Shown piece after piece: positions 1 through 7,241 of a DNA stretch of 64,000 nucleotides. Every line of letters begins with the position of its first letter. Positions within the stretch are counted from its first letter, which is position 1. Origin of the DNA: Mesorhizobium jarvisii (lineage in GTDB: Bacteria > Pseudomonadota > Alphaproteobacteria > Rhizobiales > Rhizobiaceae); contig NZ_QZXA01000010.1 of the NCBI RefSeq assembly GCF_003601985.1, positions 278,972 through 342,971 of the forward strand, given 5' to 3'. A program made the translations under genes and the position numbers. Under the pieces are notes generated by a model. It was not told where the DNA came from and made no database searches. It saw only the letters and a program-made list of their open reading frames with translations.

Positions 1-133
1 ACTTTTTCCCCGCAGCCCGTAAGAAACTGGCAACTGCGGCAATTTTGTTGCGCTTTTTGCTCAAGTTGAAGACTCATCACATGGCAACGTCGAACCTAGG
101 GACAATTCGAACGCCAATCACGGGCAAAATACC

Positions 134-1054
134 TTGATAATAAGGCGAGAATTTTCAAAACTACTCATAGTGTTTGCGGCCGTCGGCTTGGTGCCTACAC
201 TCGTCGTGGAACGGAGTGCCTCTCAGAAGAGTTCTGGAGAGATGAAGCCTGGCTTACCCACCGACCATCCGACGACGTCCCTACTCACCGCGCCCATCGA
301 GCTTGCCGGCGACTGGGGCCGCATGCTTGAGGGCGCGGCTGATCAGGTCGTCGAGCGCATGCGGCATGCCTGCCTCGATGGCGTCCGCCTTGTCTCCGAC
401 CGCCAGCCGACGCGGCTGCGTGTCGACGAACACACTTCTGGCACGCCGGCCATCTGGCTGCATCCGGACGGCACCAGCATGGCCTGGATCATCGTGGACA
501 TCGGCGAGCGGGACTGGTCAAAGCTCGCCTACCAGTTCGGCCACGAGCTCGGCCATGTGCTCTGCAACAGCTGGCAGCCGGACGCCAAGCCGGCGCCGCC
601 CTGCCAATGGCTCGAGGAAGCCATGGTGGAGGCCCACTCGCTGCGCGGGCTTGGGCGTCTGGCGAGAAGCTGGAAGCAGAACCCGCCCTTCGCCGGCGAC
701 AACGCCTTCGGCGATGCCATCGCCCGATACCGCCAGGATTTCATCGACCGCTATACGGCTCTCGCAGTTAGCCAGGGGCTCACCCGCGACGCCGCGGCAT
801 GGTTCACCGATCATCGCGGCGAGATCGAAATGCCCGCCCTTAATCCGTTCGCCCAGGCTATGTCGCTGACCATCCTCGCCGAATACGACCGCGCGCCGGA
901 CTGCCTCGAGGCGCTAGGGGCACTCAACCGCTGGCCCGGCCGCAGCGGCCTGGCCATTGGTGAATATCTGCGGCAATGGGAGACGAGCTGCGCCGAGCTA
1001 CAGGCCTCGCCCAGATTACCGGTCCGCCTGCGCGAGCTGTTGCGCATCGTCTGA
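134..1054 (+). CDS. Exported HEXXH (gluzincin-like) putative metalloprotease, hypothetical
   Basis: No family name is recognised. The 306-residue product begins at a TTG codon and has a basic N-terminus followed by a hydrophobic stretch (about residues 9-25) that looks like a signal peptide or anchor. A zinc-protease motif HELGH lies at residues 137-141, and acidic residues E161/E162 and E166 follow about 20-25 residues later, the spacing expected for the third zinc ligand of a gluzincin. That makes a secreted or membrane-tethered zinc peptidase likely, though the substrate is unknown. An ATG in the same frame at 242 would remove the hydrophobic segment, so the TTG start is preferred. A GC-rich inverted repeat (1159-1166 with 1191-1198) lies downstream. 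The gene sits in the accessory strip beside an integrase remnant, so it may be cargo of an old element. Confidence 0.6.
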   Translation: MIIRREFSKLLIVFAAVGLVPTLVVERSASQKSSGEMKPGLPTDHPTTSLLTAPIELAGDWGRMLEGAADQVVERMRHACLDGVRLVSDRQPTRLRVDEHTSGTPAIWLHPDGTSMAWIIVDIGERDWSKLAYQFGHELGHVLCNSWQPDAKPAPPCQWLEEAMVEAHSLRGLGRLARSWKQNPPFAGDNAFGDAIARYRQDFIDRYTALAVSQGLTRDAAAWFTDHRGEIEMPALNPFAQAMSLTILAEYDRAPDCLEALGALNRWPGRSGLAIGEYLRQWETSCAELQASPRLPVRLRELLRIV

Positions 1055-1313
1055 TCAGCAGCATACCCGCCACCCGTGATCTCCGGAAACCGCGCGGAAC
1101 CAGCAGGAGGCAAAGGCTTCGCGACGATCGAAAAAGCTCGTGCCGAGCTCGCTTCCACAGCCCGCCTCGGACTGGGGCAAAACTGTCTGGGGCGGGCTTC
1201 GGTTCAGCCTTGCCCCCAAAGCGAGCATGGGCTTAATATTCGCTTGCGCTAATATAAAACTGACGTAACGTCACTCCCAGCATCTTGGGGATGCGCAACC
1301 GTGGGGAATTACG

Positions 1314-1556
1314 ATGAGAGTGGTTATAGTTTGCGCGGCACTCGTGATCGCTGCGACTGGAGTCGCCGTTGCCAAGGAGAAGAAGGTGGCCGTCAGTGAT
1401 GCTACGGCCCTTTGCTCTACCAAGCATTCGAGCAAGAGGCCGAGGCCAGAGCTTGACTGCAACTTGACCGGAACAGCGAAATTGCCGGACGGAGCAAAGC
1501 CGGATAAGCCGCACCTGGGATATGATACCAACCCGTGGATTATAACTGGCCCTTAG
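1314..1556 (+). CDS. Small exported protein, unknown function
   Basis: An 80-residue ORF starting at ATG after a GGGGAA-type ribosome-binding stretch. Residues 1-20 form a classic signal peptide (MRVVIV, hydrophobic core, then AVA before a lysine-rich segment), so the mature protein of about 60 residues is probably periplasmic. The mature part has two cysteines (about residues 33 and 49), which could form a disulfide. No family is recognised. The 3' end overlaps by a few bases the end of a degraded ORF on the other strand (1540-1931). Confidence 0.5.
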   Translation: MRVVIVCAALVIAATGVAVAKEKKVAVSDATALCSTKHSSKRPRPELDCNLTGTAKLPDGAKPDKPHLGYDTNPWIITGP

Positions 1557-1931
1557 GGCCGGTTGACCCAGGCACCGGCTGTCGGTGCGGCGGCAAAGGC
1601 TGGTGGAGGGGCTCGACGGTCCGCGCCTCCAGGCGACCGCAGTTGATAACTGCATCATCGCCCTTGTGCGCTCGATCGAGTAGAGGAATATAATCCTCCA
1701 TTGCGGCGACCGCCAAATGGAGATCGCCAATGGCGGGAGCCACATCTTCCAAGCAGCTATCTCAGGCTGAATGGAGTGCTTGGTGGCGGCGGCGGAAGCG
1801 CTCCACAAGAACATCGTGAGGCGGCTTATATCCCCACAACCAGCGAGCACTTCCGAGCTCTCCAAAGGACGCATGAGGCGCTGTTTAAGACGGTAAAGGA
1901 TGTCACCGGCGACGATCCGCCGCTCATTCAA
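1540..1931 (-). pseudogene. Frameshifted small hypothetical gene
   Basis: Two minus-strand reading frames join into one plausible protein. Frame one begins at 1931 (TTG) with NERRIVAGDILYRLKQRL and stays protein-like to about 1760. A second frame then runs from about 1752 to the stop at 1540 with AIGDLHLAVAAMEDYIPLLD and a proline-rich tail. A one-base deletion near 1750-1765 would account for the switch and give about 130 residues. Past that point the first frame turns tryptophan- and serine-rich and no longer resembles a natural protein. It lies 26 bases downstream of a 57-codon ORF on the same strand (1958-2131), suggesting a small two-gene unit. The family is not recognised; a sequencing error is an alternative explanation. 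Confidence 0.4.
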
Positions 1932-1957
1932 AGGAATGGGGCAGGTTTCTTTGCCTC

Positions 1958-2131
1958 CTAGGCCTTTTGTTTTGCGGCCCTGTACTCAGCTTCCCAAGGC
2001 AACGCGTCGAAGTCTGGCTTGTAGCCGCCGGCTCTGTAGGCGTCCCGGCTGATGTAACTAGCCTTGGCCCGCTCTACAATGCAGGCAAATGGCGGAATTC
2101 CAGGGCACCGGTAAAGGCCTACTGCTTCCAT
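1958..2131 (-). CDS. 57-residue hypothetical protein
   Basis: A short ORF reading ATG (2131) to TAG (1958-1960). The start is preceded by a strong GGAGGA ribosome-binding site 6-7 bases upstream, the main reason to call it. The product begins MEAVGLYRCPGIPPF, continues with an aromatic and charged segment (SYISRDAYRAGGYKPDFD) and ends with a basic AAKQKA tail. It has no membrane segment. The family is unknown. It is followed on the same strand by the frameshifted ORF at 1540-1931. Confidence 0.45.
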   Translation of the reverse strand: MEAVGLYRCPGIPPFACIVERAKASYISRDAYRAGGYKPDFDALPWEAEYRAAKQKA

Positions 2132-2207
2132 GAGGGTCCTCCATATACGGCCCGGCGCCTATAAGTTGGGATGTGAATAGGAACCGGGCCTAACCGACGG
2201 GCTGTTT

Positions 2208-2513
2208 GTGAGCACGGCGCCGCCGGCTGGTCGACGTATGCGCCAATGTAAATATGCGCGAAGCATGCATATGAAGGACGGGAGGGCCGTTGATGCCCGA
2301 CAAGCCTGCAATGACCTACTGGTCAACGTCTTCGACAGGCGCACTGGAGCACCGCTGTTCACCACCAAAGACAAGCAGAAGGCGCTCGATATGGCGTTAT
2401 CGTCCCATTTCGGGACAGGGGCGCTGGGCATCGATCTTGCGTTGGACCGGGGGCACCGGGTGATCCCGGGCCCTGATCACGCTCCTGATCGGGTAGCAGG
2501 CTCGCCGGGCTAG
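2208..2513 (+). CDS. Doubtful hypothetical ORF in an otherwise gene-poor stretch (2132-2639)
   Basis: A 101-residue ORF from a GTG, with no good ribosome-binding site. A second in-frame start (MHMKDG) lies 60 bases in. The middle (NDLLVNVFDRRTGAPLFTTKD) looks protein-like, but the last 30 residues are proline- and arginine-rich and may be noise. No family is recognised and nothing on the opposite strand is better. It is listed because nothing else explains this 500-base stretch between two minus-strand small ORFs. It may be a remnant of element cargo. Confidence 0.22.
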   Translation: MSTAPPAGRRMRQCKYARSMHMKDGRAVDARQACNDLLVNVFDRRTGAPLFTTKDKQKALDMALSSHFGTGALGIDLALDRGHRVIPGPDHAPDRVAGSPG

Positions 2514-2639
2514 AGGTGGCAGGGGTCTTCGCCCGGCGAGTTGTTGCTACGTCATCCGATCGTTGCGCTGGCTAATTTCCGTTGGAGGTTGCCCGGAATG
2601 GTGTCCGCCGGACGGTCCGCTTCTCAGGTCCGCCGCACC

Positions 2640-2879
2640 TCACGCACACGGATCGTCGACTTCCTTATCGTCGGCCATCCGCTCGCGCCTGGCGATTGTG
2701 AAAGCGAATACTCGCCCATCATTTTCGTCAGTCACGCGGACCCAATCTTTCTCCCATTTTTGGGAGATTGATCTGCGCGAATTCATGATCAATGCAGCCG
2801 CGTCTGGACTACATGCTTCGACCGCCCTCGATCTAATAATTCGATCGAGGCGCATCTCTGCGACATCGTAAATTGGCAT
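2640..2879 (-). CDS. Small hypothetical protein
   Basis: A 79-residue product read from the ATG at 2879, preceded by a GGGGGCG stretch 5-10 bases upstream. An upstream in-frame start at 2900 would add seven residues. The sequence (MPIYDVAEMRLDRIIRSRAV, then a WEKDWVRVTDENDGRVFAFT segment) has normal composition, no membrane helix and no cysteine cluster. The VRVTDENDGRVFAF part looks like a short beta hairpin. No family is recognised. It lies between the doubtful ORF at 2208 and the integrase remnant, in the accessory strip next to dusA. Confidence 0.45.
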   Translation of the reverse strand: MPIYDVAEMRLDRIIRSRAVEACSPDAAALIMNSRRSISQKWEKDWVRVTDENDGRVFAFTIARRERMADDKEVDDPCA

Positions 2880-2981
2880 AGTACGCCCCCAACAACCCAC
2901 ACTTCCCCAATAGCAGTATTGCTCAGTATAGAAACGGCCGCAAGTGGTGGGCGTTGGACCCGCAAACGTGCGAAATCTTGC

Positions 2982-3279
2982 TTACGCCAAGGAGCTGGGC
3001 GCGAAAGGTTTGGGTTTGCCGGATGCGGCCTTGGAGCGGCGAGGGGACTTGCCTATATCGCACATGTCGTCGATATGAAGGCCGATGAGTTCGCCGAAAG
3101 GCTTTTTTGGGCGCTGTGCGGGACTTGGTCGGCGTCTCACCGCGATCGACTTGGCACACGGTTTCGGTTGCCCAGCGCCGTGCGGCGTCGGGGCGCAGGA
3201 GGGTCTCGCTGACGTAGCGACCTTTGCGACGGACTTGGACACGCCAGGAACCGGACGAGAGTTTAGTGTAGGTGGCCAT
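2982..3279 (-). pseudogene. Truncated, frameshifted tyrosine-type site-specific integrase (N-terminal part)
   Basis: The reading frame from the ATG at 3279 begins MATYTKLSSGSWRVQVRRKG, the hallmark N-terminal arm-binding domain of tyrosine integrases of this type, and stays sensible to about residue 57. The continuation KPFGELIGLHIDDM, followed by SPRRSKAAS, lies in a second frame. The switch falls at a run of six identical bases (3103-3108), consistent with a one-base insertion. The catalytic domain with the R-H-R-Y residues is absent: after about 3020 no frame continues the protein. This is a dead integrase. It points away from dusA, with its start about 114 bases from the dusA start codon, as expected for a remnant of a dusA-associated integrative element. 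Confidence 0.75.
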
Positions 3280-3393
3280 TTTTTCGTGTGCGCTTCGTTT
3301 GTACTGAGAGATCGAAATGTCGCGAAAAGGGTCGTATTCTGGCGAAAATTCGTCTGCGTTCGGCAGGTGTCAACAATTTGATGTTAAGAAAAA

Positions 3394-4392
3394 ATGATGA
3401 AAAATCAAGAGCATAGAGTGGCGGTGGCACCCATGATGGACTGGACGGACCGGCATTGCCGGTTCTTCCATCGTCAGCTGACGAGCCATGCGCTGCTCTA
3501 CACCGAAATGGTGGTGGCCGACGCGGTCATACAGGGCGCGCGCGAAAGGTTGCTCGGTTTTGATGCGGTGGAACATCCGGTCGCGCTGCAGATCGGCGGC
3601 TCGGATCCGGCGAAACTTGCCGAGGCGGCGCGCATTGGCGAAGCCTTCGGCTATGACGAGATCAACCTCAATGTCGGCTGTCCGTCCGATCGCGTCCAGT
3701 CGGGCACGTTCGGCGCTTGCCTGATGAAGGTGCCCGACCTCGTCGCCGACTGCGTCGCGGCAATGAAGGCGGCGGTGGCAATACCCGTCACCGTCAAGTG
3801 CCGCATCGGCGTCGACGAACAGGATCCGGAGCCGGCGCTGGATGCGCTGGCGAACGGGGTTTTCACGGCCGGCGCCGACGCCTTGTGGGTGCATGCGCGC
3901 AAGGCGTGGCTGGAGGGGTTGAGCCCCAAGGAAAACCGCGACATCCCGCCGCTCGATTATGACAGGGTCTATCGGCTGAAGGCTGGAAAACCGAGCAAAT
4001 TCATCGGCATCAATGGCGGCATTCAGTCGCTTGAGGAGGCACGCGCGCATCTCGATCATGTCGACAGCGCCATGCTTGGCCGCGCCGCTTACCACACGCC
4101 AAGTATTCTGGCGGGCGTCGACGCCGGCTTCTACGGCGCGAAGCCCGAGGCGTTCGATTTCGCCGGACTGATCGATGCCATGGCGGACTATGCGGCGCGC
4201 CACATCGAACAGGGCGGGCGGCTCGGCCATGTCACCCGCCACATGGTGGGGTTGTTCCACGGATTGCCGGGTGCTCGCCGTTACCGCCAGATCCTGTCGA
4301 CCGACGCTAACCGGCCCGGTGCCGGGCCTGACGTGCTGAAGACGGCTTTCGCGGCAGTCGAATTCGGTGGAGCGGCCGCCGAGGCGGCCTGA
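3394..4392 (+). CDS. dusA: tRNA-dihydrouridine(20/20a) synthase DusA
   Basis: DusA is an FMN- and NADPH-dependent flavoenzyme that reduces uridine 20/20a in the D-loop of tRNAs. The 332-residue product has the family length. It begins with the phosphate/FMN-site signature VAPMMDWTDRHCR (residues 11-23), has the catalytic cysteine in NVGCPS (C96), and carries the TIM-barrel strands typical of Dus proteins (NVGCPS, VKCRIG, HARKAW, INGGI). The start at 3394 is chosen because the conserved N-terminus begins about ten residues later. The 5' end of dusA is an established integration site for prophages and islands, and an integrase remnant lies just upstream. The gene itself is intact. Confidence 0.96.
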   Translation: MMKNQEHRVAVAPMMDWTDRHCRFFHRQLTSHALLYTEMVVADAVIQGARERLLGFDAVEHPVALQIGGSDPAKLAEAARIGEAFGYDEINLNVGCPSDRVQSGTFGACLMKVPDLVADCVAAMKAAVAIPVTVKCRIGVDEQDPEPALDALANGVFTAGADALWVHARKAWLEGLSPKENRDIPPLDYDRVYRLKAGKPSKFIGINGGIQSLEEARAHLDHVDSAMLGRAAYHTPSILAGVDAGFYGAKPEAFDFAGLIDAMADYAARHIEQGGRLGHVTRHMVGLFHGLPGARRYRQILSTDANRPGAGPDVLKTAFAAVEFGGAAAEAA

Positions 4393-4394
4393 GC

Positions 4395-5102
4395 TCAGTC
4401 CCGCAGGATCATGCGGTCGCCACGCACGTCGAAGCCCGACAGCGAGCCGATGAAGTTCATGCCGAGCAGGCTCTGGCTCAGCATGCCCGGGGCCGCGACC
4501 ATCACCGGCATGTCCTTACGCACGATGCCGCCGATCGCCACCGCGTCGGTCTTGACCGCGGCGGCGCGCGCCATGCCGTTGGCTGTCGAAACCGGTATCG
4601 TGTAATTGAGCGCGGCCGGGTTGAAGCCGGCGGCTTGTGCATCTTCCGACGTCAGCACCGTGCTGGTCGCGCCGGTGTCAACAACGGCCCGGATCGGGTT
4701 GCCGTTGACCAGGATGCGCGCTTCGAAATGGCCATTGTCGGCCTTGTCGAGGGTCACCGTGGCGTGGCCGTCTTCGACGCCAAGCGCCAGCGGGCTGCCG
4801 GGAACGAGGCCCGCGGTCACCCGGCTGGCGATGTCCTGCAGTTCGTAGCGGTACTGGTAGCCGGCGATCAGAGCCAGCACGATTGCCGCCCAGGCGCCGA
4901 AACTGCGGGCCATGTCGCCCAACGGGCGGCCTGATCGCAGCAGGCCGGCGCCGATCAAGGCGCCGAAGGCGCCAAGCCAGATCAGCCGGCCAAAATCGTA
5001 ATTCTCGACCCCAAGCGTGCTGCCGGCGGAATCATTGAGCACGAGCAGGGCCGCGCCCACGCCGATCACCGCCATCAGAATCCAGAACAGTCGGCTGCTC
5101 AT
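4395..5102 (-). CDS. Membrane-anchored retropepsin-like aspartic protease (TIGR02281 type)
   Basis: A 235-residue protein with three N-terminal hydrophobic helices (about 5-22, 38-54, 68-82) followed by a soluble retropepsin-like domain. The catalytic motif is DTGATSTVL with D142. A second conserved hydrophobic/glycine motif, SLLGMNFI, lies near residue 215. Proteins of this type are single-domain aspartic proteases that must dimerise, and their physiological targets are unknown. The active domain probably faces the periplasm. The gene converges on dusA with two bases between stop codons, and a RIME-like repeat lies immediately upstream of its start. Confidence 0.85.
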   Translation of the reverse strand: MSSRLFWILMAVIGVGAALLVLNDSAGSTLGVENYDFGRLIWLGAFGALIGAGLLRSGRPLGDMARSFGAWAAIVLALIAGYQYRYELQDIASRVTAGLVPGSPLALGVEDGHATVTLDKADNGHFEARILVNGNPIRAVVDTGATSTVLTSEDAQAAGFNPAALNYTIPVSTANGMARAAAVKTDAVAIGGIVRKDMPVMVAAPGMLSQSLLGMNFIGSLSGFDVRGDRMILRD

Positions 5103-5111
5103 CCGTGCCTC

Positions 5112-5220
5112 GCTAGAGCAATTCCAGGAAAAGCGTGAACGGTTTTCCCATGAGAATTGCGTTAAAACAAAGAGTTAGTGCGGTTCGCCGTTTTCCGTGA
5201 AACGGAGAACTGCGCTAGAG
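5112..5220. repeat. RIME1-like Rhizobium intergenic mosaic element
   Basis: An element of about 108 bp made of two consecutive hairpins. The first pairs GCAATTC (5118-5124) with GAATTGC (5154-5160), with GGAAAA/TTTTCC inside. The second pairs TAGTGCGGTTC (5176-5186) with GAACTGCGCTA (5207-5217), with CCGTTT/AAACGG inside. The outer ends are related CTAGAG-type motifs. Size and double-palindrome plan match the RIME1 repeats described in rhizobia, as I remember them. The element separates the protease gene from the DUF1289 gene, and the TAG stop of the latter lies in its right edge. Confidence 0.75.
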
Positions 5221-5445
5221 TGCGTCGCGTTCGCGCGCCATGCGGGTGCGGCGCGTTTCGCGGCGCGGCCGGCGCTCGACCGTTTCCAGTCGGGCCGGCA
5301 GTTCGGCCATCACATTGCGGCGCGTTTCGGGCGTCATCCCCATCCAGGCGCCGATTTCCTCGCGCGTGCGGCCGCAACCGAAGCAGAAGCCGGTTTTCAT
5401 GTCGATCGAGCAGACCAGGATGCAGGGGGATTCGATGGCCGTCAT
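5215..5445 (-). CDS. DUF1289 domain-containing cysteine-rich small protein
   Basis: A 76-residue product matching the DUF1289 pattern: ESPCILVCSID followed by GFCFGCGRTREEI, i.e. cysteines C8, C12, C21 and C24 that probably bind a metal such as zinc, then the conserved W(M/L)xM(T/S) stretch. The C-terminal third is arginine-rich. The start is placed at 5445 because the conserved domain begins at once; upstream codons in the same frame (to 5616) are low-quality extension. The stop codon lies inside the RIME-like repeat. The molecular role of the family is unknown. It is divergent from cobT. Confidence 0.85.
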   Translation of the reverse strand: MTAIESPCILVCSIDMKTGFCFGCGRTREEIGAWMGMTPETRRNVMAELPARLETVERRPRRETRRTRMARERDAL

Positions 5446-5642
5446 GACTTTCTCTCGCGGGATCCGTGCGGACTCCGCTCTTCCACCTCCACATGGTGCA
5501 ACGGCAAAGCCAATGCAAGCCCTCGCGATCGCGTCTTCCCAGGCCATCTTTGCGGCAATCAAGGCGGACGTTTGGGAGAGGTTGTGCCGATCACGCAACG
5601 CGGCTATGCCGCTCACGAAATCCAGGAATGATTGCTCACGAC

Positions 5643-6641
5643 ATGACCAGCGCTCTGCCTTTCGACGACTTTCGCAACTTGCTCGACAATCTGCCGGCGG
5701 CCGACCTCAAAGCCGAAGCGCGCGTGCGCGCGCTGTTTGCCAAGGCCGACAAGCCAGTGCATTCGCTCGGCCGCATCGAGGACATCGCGGCGTGGCTTGC
5801 CGCGTGGAGCGGCCGGGCTCCGCCCGCGGCAACACGGCCGCTGATGGCAGTCTTTGCCGGCAATCACGGCGTGACCCGTCATGGCATTTCGCCGCGCCCG
5901 GTGGCGGCAACCGCCAACGCCGTCGAGCTTTGCGCGGCAGGCGGTGCGGCGATCAACCAGATCTGCATTGCCTATGATCTGGGATTGAAGGTGTTCGATC
6001 TTGCCCTGCATATCCCGACCGGCGACATCGCAGAGGATGCCGCGCTTGACGAGCGCGGATGCGCGGCGACCATGGCTTTCGGCATGGAAGCGATCGCGGG
6101 CGGCACCGACCTGCTTTGCCTCGGCGATCTCGGCGCCGGCAATTCCACCGTCGCCGCCGCTTTGCTTGCCGCGCTGTTCGGGGGCAGGGGTGCCGACTGG
6201 GTTGGCCCGGGATCCGGCGCCGACGCGGCGATGCAGGTCCGCAAGGCCGATGTGGTCGATGCGGCGCTGGCCTTTCACCACGGCCATCTCGACGACCCGC
6301 TGGAAGTGCTGCGCCGGGTCGGCGGCCGCGAGTTCGCCGCGATAGCCGGCGCCATTCTCGCCGCGCGGATGCAGAAGATACCCGTGCTGCTCGACGGCTT
6401 TGCCGCAACGGCTGCCGCGGCGGTGCTTTATGCCGCGAACCCTGGAGCCCTCGATCACTGTCTTCTCGCCAGCCTGTCGCCGGAGCCCGCGCATGCCAGG
6501 GCCGCCGAACTGCTTGGCTTCCGCCCGCTGCTTGACCTCGGCATAAGCCATGGCGAAGGGGCAGGGGCAGCATTTGGCGCGGGCCTGGTCAAGGCGGCGG
6601 CGCTGACCAGTTCAGGCATGGCCGCGGCGGTTCGGATCTAG
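5643..6641 (+). CDS. cobT: Nicotinate-nucleotide--dimethylbenzimidazole phosphoribosyltransferase CobT
   Basis: CobT transfers the phosphoribosyl group of nicotinate mononucleotide to 5,6-dimethylbenzimidazole, giving alpha-ribazole phosphate for the lower loop of cobalamin. The 332-residue product has the conserved FAGNHGV segment, the glycine-rich GDLGAGNSTVAAALL stretch, the LDGFAATAAA motif and the C-terminal SHGEGAGAA motif containing the catalytic glutamate. Start: ATG 5643 gives the usual N-terminus; an ATG at 5628 would add five residues, but its AGGA is too close to act as a ribosome-binding site. The usual partner gene cobS/cobV (cobalamin synthase) is not adjacent, since a GNAT gene on the other strand follows. 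No B12 box was found in the 200 bases upstream. Confidence 0.93.
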   Translation: MTSALPFDDFRNLLDNLPAADLKAEARVRALFAKADKPVHSLGRIEDIAAWLAAWSGRAPPAATRPLMAVFAGNHGVTRHGISPRPVAATANAVELCAAGGAAINQICIAYDLGLKVFDLALHIPTGDIAEDAALDERGCAATMAFGMEAIAGGTDLLCLGDLGAGNSTVAAALLAALFGGRGADWVGPGSGADAAMQVRKADVVDAALAFHHGHLDDPLEVLRRVGGREFAAIAGAILAARMQKIPVLLDGFAATAAAAVLYAANPGALDHCLLASLSPEPAHARAAELLGFRPLLDLGISHGEGAGAAFGAGLVKAAALTSSGMAAAVRI

Positions 6642-6661
6642 AGGCCTCCCGCCCTGGCGCA

Positions 6662-7189
6662 TCAACGCCTGGGATTGGGGAGACGATAGACGACCGAGGT
6701 GTATTTCGGATTGGAGCGCGTCTCGACGATTGAACCGCCAAGGCCTTCCGCAATTCTTCGGCTCGCCATATTCTCTTCGGCGACAGGATATTCGAAGCCA
6801 TCCGGATCGAGTTCCTCGGACGCCCATGCCACCACGGCGGCGACGGCCTCCCGGCCGATGCCGTTTCCATGGACGTCCTCCCTTATCCAAATTCCGATTT
6901 CGGGCCAGGCCGTCTTTGCCGCGTGAAGGCCGACAAGTCCCAGACAGTGATCGTCCACCAGTGAGCGCACAACAAAATGCAGATCCGATCCTTCAAGGAT
7001 CGGCGCCAACCAGGATCGCCATACCTCGGCAAAGGCCGTTGATGATCGAGGCGGTTCCCACTGCATGAAACGGGTGATTGCGGGCGTGATGGCGGCAAAG
7101 ACTTCGTCAGCATCAACGGCCGTAAAGAGCTTGAGGCGAAGCCGTTGCGATTTGATTTCGACGCTGCTGGCATCCCAATCTGCGGTCAT
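6662..7189 (-). CDS. GNAT-family N-acetyltransferase (RimJ/RimL-like)
   Basis: A 175-residue protein of the GCN5-related acetyltransferase fold. It has the N-terminal RLRLKLFTAVDADEVF strand-helix usual in the RimJ/RimL branch, a central WIREDVHGNGIGREA segment matching the acetyl-CoA-binding Q/RxxGxG/A motif (GNGIGREA), and a later NMASRRIAEGLG helix typical of the branch. It should transfer an acetyl group from acetyl-CoA to an amine; the acceptor (protein N-terminus or small molecule) cannot be told. It converges on cobT with 20 bases between stops and lies downstream of the histidine kinase gene on the same strand, 52 bases away. Confidence 0.85.
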   Translation of the reverse strand: MTADWDASSVEIKSQRLRLKLFTAVDADEVFAAITPAITRFMQWEPPRSSTAFAEVWRSWLAPILEGSDLHFVVRSLVDDHCLGLVGLHAAKTAWPEIGIWIREDVHGNGIGREAVAAVVAWASEELDPDGFEYPVAEENMASRRIAEGLGGSIVETRSNPKYTSVVYRLPNPRR

Positions 7190-7241
7190 TGCGGTCCGCG
7201 GTCCCCTTTGAGGCGGAATGGAGGCAAGTCGCTGGGGTTGC

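Noticed and set aside
2923..2981. Continuation of the integrase pseudogene past 2982
   Set aside because: The remaining residues no longer resemble an integrase in any frame, so the boundary is placed at 2982.
5446..5642. Possible cobalamin riboswitch upstream of cobT
   Set aside because: No B12 box or surrounding stems were recognised by eye; a covariance search would decide.
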